Of a stretch of DNA of 64,000 bases, positions 44,539-53,522 are shown piece by piece. Origin of the DNA: Nocardia vaccinii NBRC 15922 (GTDB lineage Bacteria; Actinomycetota; Actinomycetes; Mycobacteriales; Mycobacteriaceae); the NCBI RefSeq assembly GCF_001613305.1, contig NZ_BDCC01000017.1:124001-188000 (forward strand), written 5' to 3'. Every line of letters starts with the position of its first letter. Within the stretch, counting starts at the first letter, position 1. The notes beneath the pieces are model-generated. The model saw nothing but the letters and a program-made list of their open reading frames with translations, had not been told where the DNA came from and made no database searches. Made by a program: the position numbers and the translations under genes.

Positions 44539-46337
44539 CACGCCTCCTTACCGGCCGGAATGCCGGCGGCGGCCTTGCGTTCGCGCGCGTACTGCGCCAC
44601 CGCGCCCAGTCCGTTGACCGAGGGCTTGGCCCAGAACGGCGAGCGCGAGGCCAGCATCATCAGCGGCGAGGTGACCAGGTACAGCACGATGACGTCGAGC
44701 ACGGTGGTCAGGCCGAGGGTGAAGGCGAAGCCCTTCACCTGACCGGCGGCCAGGATGTACAGCACCGCCGAGGCGATCAGGCTGACCGTCTTACCGGACA
44801 GGTTGGTGCGCTGGGCGCGCGACCAGCCGCGTGGCACCGCCGAACGGAAACTTCGGCCCTCACGCATCTCGTCCTTGATGCGTTCGAAGAACACCACGAA
44901 CGAGTCCGCGGTCATACCGATACCGATGATCAGACCGGCGATACCGGCCAGATCCAGGGTGAAATTGATCCACCGGCCCAGCAGCACGATGATCCCGTAC
45001 ACCGCGAAACCCGAAGCGACGAGCGAGAATCCGGCGAGGAAGCCGAGCATCCGGTAGTAGAGCAGGCAGTACAGCAGCACCGCGATCAGGCCGACCGCAC
45101 CGGCGATCAGACCCGCGTGCAGCGAGGACAGGCCCAGCGTGGCGGAAACCGTCTCGGCCTCGGAGGTAGCGAAGGACAGCGGCAGCGAACCGTATTTGAG
45201 CTGGTTGGCCAGATCCTTGGCGGTCTGGGCGTTGAAATGCCCGGTGATCGAGGTGGTGCCGCCCTCCTGCGGGCCCTGCTGCACCACCGGCGCGCTGACG
45301 ACCTTCGAGTCCAGGACGAAGGCGACCTGCTGGTTCACGTAGTCACCGGTGAGCTTTGCCCACGGATCGGAGTGCTTGAAGGTCAGATCCACCGACCACT
45401 GCGACTGCTGCTGGTTGAACGATGCGCTGGCGTCCTTGATGTCCTGCCCGTCGATGCGGCTCTTGTCCAGCAGATAGGTGCCGGTGCCGTCGGTTGCGCA
45501 GGTGACCAGCGGCAGATTCGGGTCGTCGTTACCGGCCAGCGGATCGGGTTTACTGCAATCCAGGGTCGCCAGGGCGAGCTGCTGGACCTGCTGATTGGTG
45601 CTCTGGCGCAGGGCCTTGGCCTTGGCGATGGCCTGTTTGGTCTGCTCGGCCGGGCTGAGCGTATTCGCCGGAGCCGGAGCCGAGGTGGACGGCGCCGGGG
45701 TGGCCGGTTTCGGCGTCGTCGAGGGCGTCGGCTTCTTCGGCGTGGCGGGTGGCGTGGTCGGGGCCTGCTCGTGGTAGTCCGCTGGGAACACGCGGTTCTG
45801 CGTGGCGTGGTTGGCGGTGCCGGGCTTCTGCGCACCCGGCGCCGGCGCGGGCGTCGCGTTGCCCGGCTGCTGAGTTCCGGGCGGCGTCATGCCCGGCAAC
45901 GGCAGCCCGGGAGTGATATTGCCGGTGGGCCCGCCGGGCAGACCGCCCGCGGCGTTCTGCTGACCGGACTGCAGGACCGGGCGAATGTAGAGCTTGGCGG
46001 TGGTGGCCAGCGACTTGGCCTGCTGACCGTTCTGTCCGGGCACCGTGATGACCAGGTTGTCGCCGTCGATGACGACCTCCGACCCGGCGACGCCGAGGCC
46101 GTTGACCCGGGATTCGATGATCTGCTGGGCCTGCTTGAGGCTGTCCTGACTCGGCTTGCTGCCGTCCGGCGTGCGCGCACTGAGCGTCACGCGGGTGCCG
46201 CCCTGCAGGTCGATGCCGAGTTTGGCCGCCGCGGTCTTCGCATCGGTGAAGAACACCAGGCCGTAGATCACGATCAGCAGCAGCGCATAGACGCCGAGCA
46301 GCCGCAGCGGATGCCCCGTTCCCTTGGAAGGTGGCAC
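44538..46337 (-). CDS. secD: Protein-export membrane protein SecD
   Basis: 599 residues. One N-terminal helix ([20 protein letters not shown]), the [13 protein letters not shown] motif, an exported P1 domain, then five membrane helices near the C-terminus ([30 protein letters not shown] ... [23 protein letters not shown]). Between about residues 130 and 240 is a Pro/Thr/Ala-rich insert, as also seen in mycobacterial SecD. The GTG at 46337 has AGGAG ten bases upstream and matches the family start. Operon yajC-secD-secF-lipoprotein-apt. Confidence 0.95.
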   Translation of the reverse strand: MPPSKGTGHPLRLLGVYALLLIVIYGLVFFTDAKTAAAKLGIDLQGGTRVTLSARTPDGSKPSQDSLKQAQQIIESRVNGLGVAGSEVVIDGDNLVITVPGQNGQQAKSLATTAKLYIRPVLQSGQQNAAGGLPGGPTGNITPGLPLPGMTPPGTQQPGNATPAPAPGAQKPGTANHATQNRVFPADYHEQAPTTPPATPKKPTPSTTPKPATPAPSTSAPAPANTLSPAEQTKQAIAKAKALRQSTNQQVQQLALATLDCSKPDPLAGNDDPNLPLVTCATDGTGTYLLDKSRIDGQDIKDASASFNQQQSQWSVDLTFKHSDPWAKLTGDYVNQQVAFVLDSKVVSAPVVQQGPQEGGTTSITGHFNAQTAKDLANQLKYGSLPLSFATSEAETVSATLGLSSLHAGLIAGAVGLIAVLLYCLLYYRMLGFLAGFSLVASGFAVYGIIVLLGRWINFTLDLAGIAGLIIGIGMTADSFVVFFERIKDEMREGRSFRSAVPRGWSRAQRTNLSGKTVSLIASAVLYILAAGQVKGFAFTLGLTTVLDVIVLYLVTSPLMMLASRSPFWAKPSVNGLGAVAQYARERKAAAGIPAGKEA

Positions 46338-46473
46338 AGTTCTTATCTCCTGGACAGTGTTGGGCCGGGCAGTGGACAGGGTGGGCAGGCGGATGCCGGT
46401 CGAGCGGTCGACTGCGGACATGCCGCAGCGCCATCGCACGCGGCCGGTGCGGCCGGGCGACGACGCGGGTTGG

Positions 46474-46905
46474 TCATTCCTTGGTCAGGCGGGCGTTGGT
46501 GTCCTCGACGGACTCCTCTGCCGGAGCCCCGTTGACCGCCTCCGCTGTGGCGCCGTTGACAGCGCTGTGCGGCGGCTGCGGCTCGGCGGCGGGCGCGTCC
46601 GGCTCGAGCTCGGAGTCGTGCGACTCGAGCTCGGCCGACTCCGCGGCGTCCTCGGTACGCACCTCGCGCACCGCGGCGCGCAGCCAGGTGGTCACGACGT
46701 CCTCGGCGATCTCCAGATCGATGGTCGTCTCGTCGAGATCGACCACGGTGCCGTACAGGCCCGAGGTGGTGGTTACCCGATCGCCGACCTTCAGGTTCTC
46801 CTGCATGGAGGTAGTGTTGGCGGCCTCGCGCTTCTGACGGCGGACACCGAGGAACATCGGCACCAGCAGGGCTACCAGCAGCAGGGGAAACAGCAGTTGA
46901 GCCAT
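46474..46905 (-). CDS. yajC: Preprotein translocase subunit YajC
   Basis: 143 residues. One N-terminal helix ([24 protein letters not shown]) and the conserved cytoplasmic patch [29 protein letters not shown]. The acidic C-terminal extension from about 85 is longer than in E. coli but usual in this group. Auxiliary to SecDF. First gene of the sec group, 136 bases before secD. Confidence 0.93.
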   Translation of the reverse strand: MAQLLFPLLLVALLVPMFLGVRRQKREAANTTSMQENLKVGDRVTTTSGLYGTVVDLDETTIDLEIAEDVVTTWLRAAVREVRTEDAAESAELESHDSELEPDAPAAEPQPPHSAVNGATAEAVNGAPAEESVEDTNARLTKE

Positions 46906-47150
46906 CGTTGTCGTCGGTCCTAGGTTCTGTCGGTTGGAAGCGGTCCGGCGGACGCCGAACTGCCAGCGTAGTACCCCAGTCTGCCATCAGCTCGCCGTTA
47001 CCGCCCACGACGGTCGCCACGAGCACCCGTACCGACGCCGACTCCTCGCGACCGGGCGGTCGTCCCCGGGGTCGGGCGAACACTACCCCACCGGGCGAGT
47101 ACCCGGCCGCGCGGCCACCACCCGACCGCGCCGAAGGCGGCGAAGCGGAC

Positions 47151-48638
47151 TCAGGCGTGTTCGTAGACGTAATCGTCCAGCGGGAAGCTGACCGCCTCGC
47201 GATGGGCGTTCAGGGTACTGGTCGGGCGCAACAGCGCCGCCTCGCCGTGCTGGTTGAAATAATAGCTGCGCGCGGTCGAGCAGTGCCCGTCGTAGAACAC
47301 CGAGGACTCCAGCTTCTCGGTCACCCGGTCCAGGAATTCGGTGTTGGCCCGCCCGGTCACCTCGAACACCCGGGCGTCTCGCCGGAACATCTCTCCGAAC
47401 AACCGGCCCATATGTTTCATCTGCGCCTCGATGGTGGTGAAGTACGACAGGCCGCTGTAGGAGTACGGGCTGTTCAGGCTCAGGAAGTTCGGGAACTTCG
47501 GCACCGTGATGCCCTCGTAGGCCTGGAATCGATTGTCCCGCCAGAACTTTCCGAGATCCACTCCGTCCCGGCCGATGATCTCGATGGCCGGGAAGTTCAC
47601 GTCCCACAGATTGAAGCCGGTGGCCAGTATCAACGTGTCGATCTCGGTCGTGCGGCCGTCGGTAGTGACGATGCCGCCGGGTTCGACCCGTTCGATCGAA
47701 TGCGTCTCCAGATGCACGTGCGGTTCGTTGAACGTCTTGAAATAGGTGTTCGAGAATGTCGGCCGTTTACAGCCGAAGTCGTAGTGCGGGGTGAGTTCGC
47801 GCCGGGTCCGCGCATCGCGCACCTGGGTCCGCAGATGGGCCTTCGCCAGCAGGCCGGCGCCCCGGTTCAGCAGTTTGGCCTGCCGGAAGTGCAGGACGCC
47901 GATCACCATCAGGGCCTCGAGCGCGGTGGTGTTGGCCAGGCGGGCGGCCTGCTGGGTGAGCGGCACCCGATCGAAGATGTTCTGCACCACGGGTGGGATC
48001 GGCATGTCGATTTTGGGCACCACCCAGATCGGGGTGCGCTGGAATACCGTCAGCTCGTTCACCACCCGCGCGACTTCGGGTACGAGTTGCACGGCGGTCG
48101 CGCCGGTGCCGATGATCGCCGCCCGGCGGCCGGTGAGGTCGTAGTCCTGATCCCAGGCGGTGGTGTGGATGATCTTGCCCGTGAAGGTTTCGATACCCGG
48201 GAACGGCGGGGTGTACGGCTGGGACAGGAAACCGGTCGCGGTGAGCAGATAGCGGGCGGTCAGCGGTTCGCCGCCCTCGATGCTCACGACCCACTGACTC
48301 TCTTCGGCGTCCCAGCGGGCGCCGGAGACGACGGTGTCGAAGCGCATCCGCCGGCGCAGATCGTATTTGTCCGCCACGTGTTCGGCGTACCGCTTCAGCT
48401 CCGCGCCCGGCGCGAACAGGCGCGACCAGTGCGGGTTGGGTTCGAAGGAGTACGAGTAGGTGACCGAGGCGATATCCACGGCGAGTCCGGGGTACCGGTT
48501 CACGTGCCAAGTCCCGCCCAGATCGCTCTCCCGTTCCAGGATCACGAAATCGCCGAGTCCGAGCCGGTCGAGCTCGATGCCCGCACCCATGCCACCGAAC
48601 CCGGCTCCGACCACGATCGCATCGAATCGAGGCGCCAC
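47151..48638 (-). CDS. Flavin monooxygenase of the Baeyer-Villiger type
   Basis: 495 residues. FAD motif GAGFGGMGAG at the N-terminus, NADPH motif GTGATAVQL, and the Baeyer-Villiger fingerprint FTGKIIHTTAWD (FxGxxxHTxxW). Oxidises ketones to esters or a similar substrate with NADPH and O2; the substrate is unknown. GTG at 48638 has GGAGG six bases upstream. Divergent from the DivIVA-repeat gene; an 11-base palindrome lies 21 bases before the start. Confidence 0.87.
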   Translation of the reverse strand: MAPRFDAIVVGAGFGGMGAGIELDRLGLGDFVILERESDLGGTWHVNRYPGLAVDIASVTYSYSFEPNPHWSRLFAPGAELKRYAEHVADKYDLRRRMRFDTVVSGARWDAEESQWVVSIEGGEPLTARYLLTATGFLSQPYTPPFPGIETFTGKIIHTTAWDQDYDLTGRRAAIIGTGATAVQLVPEVARVVNELTVFQRTPIWVVPKIDMPIPPVVQNIFDRVPLTQQAARLANTTALEALMVIGVLHFRQAKLLNRGAGLLAKAHLRTQVRDARTRRELTPHYDFGCKRPTFSNTYFKTFNEPHVHLETHSIERVEPGGIVTTDGRTTEIDTLILATGFNLWDVNFPAIEIIGRDGVDLGKFWRDNRFQAYEGITVPKFPNFLSLNSPYSYSGLSYFTTIEAQMKHMGRLFGEMFRRDARVFEVTGRANTEFLDRVTEKLESSVFYDGHCSTARSYYFNQHGEAALLRPTSTLNAHREAVSFPLDDYVYEHA

Positions 48639-48659
48639 AACGAACCTCCGTTACGCAAA

Positions 48660-48670
48660 GTATCTGATAC
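48660..48670. promoter_or_regulatory. Palindrome between the monooxygenase and DivIVA-repeat genes
   Basis: GTATC-T-GATAC is a perfect odd-length palindrome, 21 bases upstream of the monooxygenase GTG. Size and place suit a TetR-like or other dimeric repressor. Confidence 0.4.
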
Positions 48671-48790
48671 AGAATGACACATCATTCGCCTCCGGCACAG
48701 CCCCGCAGCGCCGTCGACGAACCGGCGCACATCGAGATCCGACCGAATAATTGTGACCCGCACTACATTCCGCCCCGGCCCGTAGTAAGA

Positions 48791-49357
48791 ATGTTCGATG
48801 TGACGACCCAGGACGCGCGGATCACCCGCTTCGCCAGGACCACCGCCGGAGACCGCGGCTACGACGCGGCCGAGGTGGACGCCTTCTGCGAGCGGATCGC
48901 CGCGGCGTTCGGTGGCCGGGCGATGCTCACCGCCGCGCAGATCCGCGAGCACGAATTCTCCTCCGCCGCATTCGGACACCACGGCTACGACCGCGATCAG
49001 GTCGACGACTACCTGGACCGCGCCTGTGTGGATCTCGAATACGCGCGCCGCGGTGACACGCCGCATCCCGGCCCGGCGCGGCTGAGCCCGCGCGATGTTC
49101 AGCGGCTCCGGTTCTCCGCTCCCCCGGCCGGACGCGACGGCTATGCGGCCGCGCAGGTCGACACCTTCCTCGACGTCGTCGCCACCACCCTCGCGCACGC
49201 CGGGCCAACCGGATTGAGCAGCCAGGAGGCACGCGCGGTCGACTTCGGCCCGGCCGAACCCGGCGACGCGGCTTATCACGCCGACGAAGTGGACGCCTTC
49301 CTGGACGTCGTCGTGCGGACGCTCGCCGAGCAGGAGCGGACGCACATCGCATCGTGA
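48791..49357 (+). CDS. Protein with four DivIVA-type motifs
   Basis: 188 residues. Four copies of the DivIVA N-terminal motif pattern RF..T..GRGYDxxEVDxFLDxV: at about 11-40 (FARTTAGDRGYDAAEVDAFCERI), 54-82 (FSSAAFGHHGYDRDQVDDYLDR), 104-134 (FSAPPAGRDGYAAAQVDTFLDVV) and 150-180 (FGPAEPGDAAYHADEVDAFLDVV). In DivIVA/Wag31 this motif starts a coiled coil and binds curved or polar membrane; here it is repeated without the long coil. ATG at 48791 gives a clean motif start; an in-frame ATG at 48674 adds 39 residues with no motif. Role in polar or septal localisation is inferred. Confidence 0.7.
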   Translation: MFDVTTQDARITRFARTTAGDRGYDAAEVDAFCERIAAAFGGRAMLTAAQIREHEFSSAAFGHHGYDRDQVDDYLDRACVDLEYARRGDTPHPGPARLSPRDVQRLRFSAPPAGRDGYAAAQVDTFLDVVATTLAHAGPTGLSSQEARAVDFGPAEPGDAAYHADEVDAFLDVVVRTLAEQERTHIAS

Positions 49358-49402
49358 GTAGTGTGGGCACCCGATCCGGCCTGCCGAGCGGAAAGGTGAT
49401 GC

Positions 49403-50221
49403 ATGCACTGGGATCAGATGACGGCCACACCGGACGACCTGCGCAAGCGGGCAACCCGCCTGCGACGGGGCGTCGGGCAGCTCGGCATCATCGAGGCGAT
49501 CCTCGACGCCGCGTACGGGCCGTGGCTGGGTGTGATGGACGCAGACGGCCGCGGCACCGCCGAACTGCGCATGCACCTGGCGGGCCGCTACCGCCTGACC
49601 GCGGTGGTGACGAGCGCCGGGAAGCTCAGCCTGGTGCAGATGCACGCCCCCACCGTCGGCGAACGGGTGATCTCGGGTAAACCCGCACTGCGGCAGGGCT
49701 GGGACGAGACCGTGACCATGCCCAAACAACCCGATTGGCTGGACTACGTCATCGATTGGGTCGGCGCGGCGAGCGCCGACGTGGACCGCCGCACCGTCAT
49801 CGCCTGGCAGCTCGAGGGCGCGGACCGCCGCCTGGCCGCGATGGACGACACCCTCGAGGGGATGCGGGCCAGCCTGGCCGAACGGGAACAGATCCGCCAC
49901 GAACTCGCGACCGAGATCGACCGTCTGCGAACCGAATTCGACTCACTGCCCGAACGTTCCGCCGACACGAACGATCTCCCCACCGAATCGGGAAAGGTCA
50001 CGGCCGAATTCTCTGGCGACCACGGCCCCACCGAATCCCACACGGCCGTAGCCGAATTCCCCACAGTCGAGGGCCTCGCGGAACCCGGCACGGACGAGCC
50101 CGAAATCCATGGCGCCCCCAGGATTTCCAACCCCGGCAGTCCCCCCGAGGATCACGTCCCCCGCCTTGGAGTGCTTCCGCAGCAGAATCCGGGCGCCATG
50201 TCCGCCACCGACATCTCATGA
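49403..50221 (+). CDS. Conserved-looking cytoplasmic protein with coiled coil
   Basis: 272 residues, no family recognised. A folded N-terminal part (about 1-125, YGPWLGVMDADGRGTAELRMHLAGRYRLTAVVTSAGKLSLVQM) is followed by a helix that looks like a coiled coil (about 135-185, LEGADRRLAAMDDTLEGMRASLAEREQIRHELATEIDRLR) and a disordered Pro/Glu/Thr tail. GGAAAGG lies six bases before the ATG at 49403. Same strand and 45 bases after the DivIVA-repeat gene, so perhaps co-transcribed. Confidence 0.65.
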   Translation: MHWDQMTATPDDLRKRATRLRRGVGQLGIIEAILDAAYGPWLGVMDADGRGTAELRMHLAGRYRLTAVVTSAGKLSLVQMHAPTVGERVISGKPALRQGWDETVTMPKQPDWLDYVIDWVGAASADVDRRTVIAWQLEGADRRLAAMDDTLEGMRASLAEREQIRHELATEIDRLRTEFDSLPERSADTNDLPTESGKVTAEFSGDHGPTESHTAVAEFPTVEGLAEPGTDEPEIHGAPRISNPGSPPEDHVPRLGVLPQQNPGAMSATDIS

Positions 50222-50334
50222 ATCGACGCGAATACGCGGATCCGAGGTTCGGTATGAGTCAGGCGGATTCGAACGCGCGCCGATACATCCGCATGATGCA
50301 CGCATCGGCGCGTTACGGACGGAGCCGTACACGA

Positions 50335-50371
50335 CGCAGCGCCGTCCGGTTGAGGCCCGAACGGCGCTGCG
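50335..50371. terminator. Bidirectional terminator
   Basis: Perfect 11-base arms (50335-50345, 50361-50371) around a 15-base loop, between convergent stops at 50221 and 50417. Confidence 0.75.
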
Positions 50372-50416
50372 CGAGGAAAGATCTCGTCCGGTGAATACCG
50401 GCCGAGTGGTTCCGGA

Positions 50417-50962
50417 TTACGGGGTGGAATAACCGATCAGCGCGCCGATGCCCGCGCCGAGCGGAATTGTCACCAGAGCGCCGACGCCGCCGAGGAAGAA
50501 GCCGATCACCGCGCCGATGCCGGCACCGATCAATGCGCCCACACCCGCGTTGTACTGCTTGCGCGCGGTGGTGTCGGCGTCGTCGATCGACTTCACGATG
50601 TTCGACGACGCGGATTGCGGTGTGAGGGTGAGGGTTCGGCCGTCGTTCCCGATACGCGGGGTGAGACCGACGATCCCGGCGGCGGACCGCAGACCGAGCG
50701 GAACCGTGGCCACGACGGCGCCCGCGGCGTCGGTGAGCGTGACCGACCGGGCGTCGGGCGCGAGCGCGAACCGACCCGCCGCGACGGTCGCGGCCACACC
50801 GGTGTGGTCCGCGGTCGGCGCGACCGAATACTGCACGCCGTGATCGGCTCCCTGGATGCCGGTGGCGGCAGGAGTGACAGGCTGTGCTTGCACGACCCCC
50901 GCGGTGACGCCGGTGGCGCCGATCGCGAGCAGCGCGGTAGCAGCGAACTTCTTGGCTCTCAT
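50417..50962 (-). CDS. Exported glycine-zipper protein
   Basis: 181 residues. Signal peptide MRAKKFAATALLAIGATGVTAGVVQA; a mature domain with short strands (VTLTDAAGAVVATVPLGL); and a C-terminal glycine zipper (GVGALIGAGIGAVIGFFLGGVGALVTIPLGAGIGALIG) able to insert in or associate with a membrane. Similar two-part proteins are frequent in Nocardia; function unknown. The ATG at 50962 has GGGG nine bases upstream; ATG 50968 lies too close to it. A small hairpin (50982-50998) lies in the leader. Confidence 0.68.
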   Translation of the reverse strand: MRAKKFAATALLAIGATGVTAGVVQAQPVTPAATGIQGADHGVQYSVAPTADHTGVAATVAAGRFALAPDARSVTLTDAAGAVVATVPLGLRSAAGIVGLTPRIGNDGRTLTLTPQSASSNIVKSIDDADTTARKQYNAGVGALIGAGIGAVIGFFLGGVGALVTIPLGAGIGALIGYSTP

Positions 50963-51264
50963 ATGCATTCCCCTCAAATCCGTCGGTGATCTACCGACAC
51001 GTCCGACCCCCGACGCTTCGACCGCATCCATTCTGGCGGAAGCCCCGCGGGGGCGGTCGTTTTTGGATCACATTGCCCGACAAGGTTTCCCTGGATGAGA
51101 GTGCCCGGAACCGCTGCCGCACGCCACCCGAACCGGGCGGGCGCTGTCGTTACCGCGGTGAACCAGCAGGTAGGCGCACATCGGTGATCTGGATCACAAT
51201 GACGCGGCGAGTGTGGGGAAACCGTTGCGCGCCAGGCGGATAGCTCGCCCGACGGCCGAACCGA
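50963..51264. other. 302-base gap without a gene
   Basis: Leader and promoter region of the glycine-zipper gene. It holds a 6-base hairpin GTCGGT/ACCGAC at 50982-50998 and two GGATCACA-type stretches (near 51064 and 51191). No open frame here looks coding. Confidence 0.35.
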
Positions 51265-51693
51265 TCACCTCCGGTGATACTGTCGCGGTCCGCCGGAGTA
51301 CCGGCGCGCCCAGCCCCGGCGGCCACGGATGAATACGAAGAACAGCACCGGGAAAACGAAGAACGGAACGAAATGGGTCGTCACGGCAAGTACGACGGCG
51401 AGTGTCAGCACGGCAACCACCGCCACCGGAATCAGTGACCGGGGCGGCCGAGCCGGGCGCGGTGACTGCGGACTCACCGGACGCGGCAGGTCGCTGAACA
51501 GGACCGCGAGGTCCGCGTTCGTTTTCGCGGCGTAGGCACGGGCCACCCGATCATCGTATTCGTCGACCGCGAGCCGGCCCGCGGCGAAATGCTCACCGAG
51601 CGCCGCGGCGGCCTGTTCACGTTCGGCCGTGCCGATCCGCACGGCCCCCGAGCCCGCGAACGCTCCGAAGTCCGTGGAGTCTGAATCGGCCAT
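51265..51693 (-). CDS. DUF1707 membrane protein
   Basis: 142 residues. The N-terminal DUF1707 domain (VRIGTAEREQAAAALGEHFAAGRLAVDEYDDRVARAYAAKTNADLAVLFSDLP) is a SHOCT-like short cytoplasmic module; two membrane helices follow (about 90-130, PVAVVAVLTLAVVLAVTTHFVPFFVFPVLFFVFI). Common in actinobacteria, function unknown. ATG at 51693 has GAGG about nine bases upstream. The frame upstream is antisense shadow of the MoxR gene. Confidence 0.78.
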   Translation of the reverse strand: MADSDSTDFGAFAGSGAVRIGTAEREQAAAALGEHFAAGRLAVDEYDDRVARAYAAKTNADLAVLFSDLPRPVSPQSPRPARPPRSLIPVAVVAVLTLAVVLAVTTHFVPFFVFPVLFFVFIRGRRGWARRYSGGPRQYHRR

Positions 51694-52096
51694 CGCTACC
51701 GCCTCACCGGAAAGTGCCGACAATCGAGCTGCCACCAGGGTAGATCGTCCGCGGACCGGCGCGCCTGCGCCGCGATGCGTATTCACGGCTACGCTCGGCG
51801 GCGCAGCCCGGTCGCATTCGGCGCGGATATCCCGGATCCCTCGAATGCCCGTGCCCGCCCGCAATTTCCGGATATCCGGCGGCATTGTGCGTCGCATTCG
51901 GCCGAGAAGGTGTTCGCGCAGAGCCGAATCGGCTCGCGACAGGATATGGAAACCAGCACTGGCCAGGTATTTTCCCACAGACCGCGTTGTCGCGGTGTCA
52001 TACGTTATCCGGCGATGCATACCCGTCAACCTGTTTTCCGGCAGCTGACGCGGTTCGGTTGCGTCGACGGGACCGCAAGATCGTCGTAGCGTCGAT
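51694..52096. other. 403-base divergent intergenic region
   Basis: Separates the DUF1707 gene from the MoxR/VWA pair. Several frames are open but none has a ribosome site or protein-like composition. TACGTTATCC near 52001-52010 could be a promoter -10 region for the MoxR gene. No repeats of note. Confidence 0.35.
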
Positions 52097-53494
52097 ATGG
52101 TGACCGCACCGGAGAACCTCCCCACCACCGCGGGCGAGCTGCGTGCCGCCGGATATCTGCCGCGCAGCGTGAAGTCCGAGATCCGCGAGAACCTGCTGGC
52201 CCTGCTCAGCTCCGGCGGCGACCCCTGGCCCGGAATCGTCGGCTTCGACCGGACCGTCCTGCCGCAACTCGAGCGGGCCCTGCTGGCCGGACACGACGTC
52301 GTCCTGCTCGGCGAGCGCGGCCAGGGCAAGACCCGGTTGCTGCGCACGCTCATCGGGCTGCTCGACGAGTGGACGCCCGTCATCGCGGGCGCTGAGCTGG
52401 GCGAACATCCGCTCGACCCGATCAGTCCGGCCGGACGACGCCTGGCTGCCGAACTCGGCGACGATCTGCCGGTCGCCTGGCGGCACCGCTCCGAGCGGTA
52501 CGCCGAGAAACTGGCCACCCCGGATACCTCGGTCGGTGATCTGATCGGCGATGTCGATCCGGTCAAGGTCGCCGAGGGCCGCAGCCTGGGCGATCCGGAA
52601 ACCATTCACTTCGGACTCGTTCCGCGCGCGCACCGGGGCGTCGTCGCGGTGAACGAGCTGCCCGATCTGGCCGAGCGCATCCAGGTCGCGCTGCTGAACG
52701 TCATGGAGGAGCGCGATATCCAGGTCCGCGGCTATACGCTGCGCCTGCCGCTGGACGTGCTGCTCGTCGCCACGGCCAACCCGGAGGACTACACCAACCG
52801 CGGCCGCATCATCACCCCGCTCAAGGACCGCTTCGGCGCCGAGATCCGCACCCACTACCCGCTCGATGTGGAGTCCGAGGTGGATCTGGTCCGCCAAGAG
52901 GCCGAACTGGTCGCCGAGGTGGGCGATCCGCTGATCGAGGTACTGGCCCGATTCGTGCGTCAATTGCGTGAATCGCCCGCGATCGACCAGCGTTCGGGCG
53001 TATCGGCGCGTTTCGCGGTCGCAGCGGCCGAAACCGTGGCCGCGGCCGCCCTGCGCCGGTCCGCGATCACCGGGGAGAGCCCCGCGGTCGCACGGCCCGT
53101 CGACCTGGAGTCGGTGCCCTCGGTATTGCGCGGGAAGCTGGAGTTCGAATCCGGCGAGGAGGGCCGCGAACAGGAACATCTCACCCACCTGATGCGCCGC
53201 GCGTTCTCCGAGACGGCCCGCTCCCGCCTCGGCGGGGTGAATCTGCGCCCGCTGGCCACCGCGGTCGGCGACGGCAATCTGGTCACCACCGGCGAACGCG
53301 TCCCCGGCAAGGATGTGCTGTCCGCACTGCCCGAGCTCCCGGTTCTGCACGAGGTCGCCGAACGCCTCGGCGTCGACCCCACCGAACCGCCGACCCGGAT
53401 CGCGGCCGCCGTGGAATTCGCGCTCGAGGCGCTGTTCCTGGCCCGGCAGGTCGCCAAGGACACCGATGACGGCATGGCGGTCTACGGTTCGTGA
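52097..53494 (+). CDS. MoxR-type AAA+ ATPase (ChlI-like)
   Basis: 465 residues. Walker A LGERGQGKTR (Lys78), Walker B-like RGVVAVNELPDL, sensor block ATANPEDYTNRGRIITPLKDRFG. The family acts as chaperone-like ATPases that work with VWA-domain partners to mature or load metals into target complexes. ATG at 52097 (GTG at 52100 also possible), weak ribosome site. The VWA gene follows after 28 bases, as with Rv0958/Rv0959 of M. tuberculosis. Confidence 0.82.
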   Translation: MVTAPENLPTTAGELRAAGYLPRSVKSEIRENLLALLSSGGDPWPGIVGFDRTVLPQLERALLAGHDVVLLGERGQGKTRLLRTLIGLLDEWTPVIAGAELGEHPLDPISPAGRRLAAELGDDLPVAWRHRSERYAEKLATPDTSVGDLIGDVDPVKVAEGRSLGDPETIHFGLVPRAHRGVVAVNELPDLAERIQVALLNVMEERDIQVRGYTLRLPLDVLLVATANPEDYTNRGRIITPLKDRFGAEIRTHYPLDVESEVDLVRQEAELVAEVGDPLIEVLARFVRQLRESPAIDQRSGVSARFAVAAAETVAAAALRRSAITGESPAVARPVDLESVPSVLRGKLEFESGEEGREQEHLTHLMRRAFSETARSRLGGVNLRPLATAVGDGNLVTTGERVPGKDVLSALPELPVLHEVAERLGVDPTEPPTRIAAAVEFALEALFLARQVAKDTDDGMAVYGS

Positions 53495-53522
53495 CCGCCG
53501 TCGAATCCCCTTGTGAGAGATC

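Noticed and set aside
51629..52103. Several overlapping plus-strand frames upstream of the MoxR gene
   Set aside because: No ribosome sites, low-complexity Arg-rich translations, and three frames open over the same DNA; treated as intergenic.
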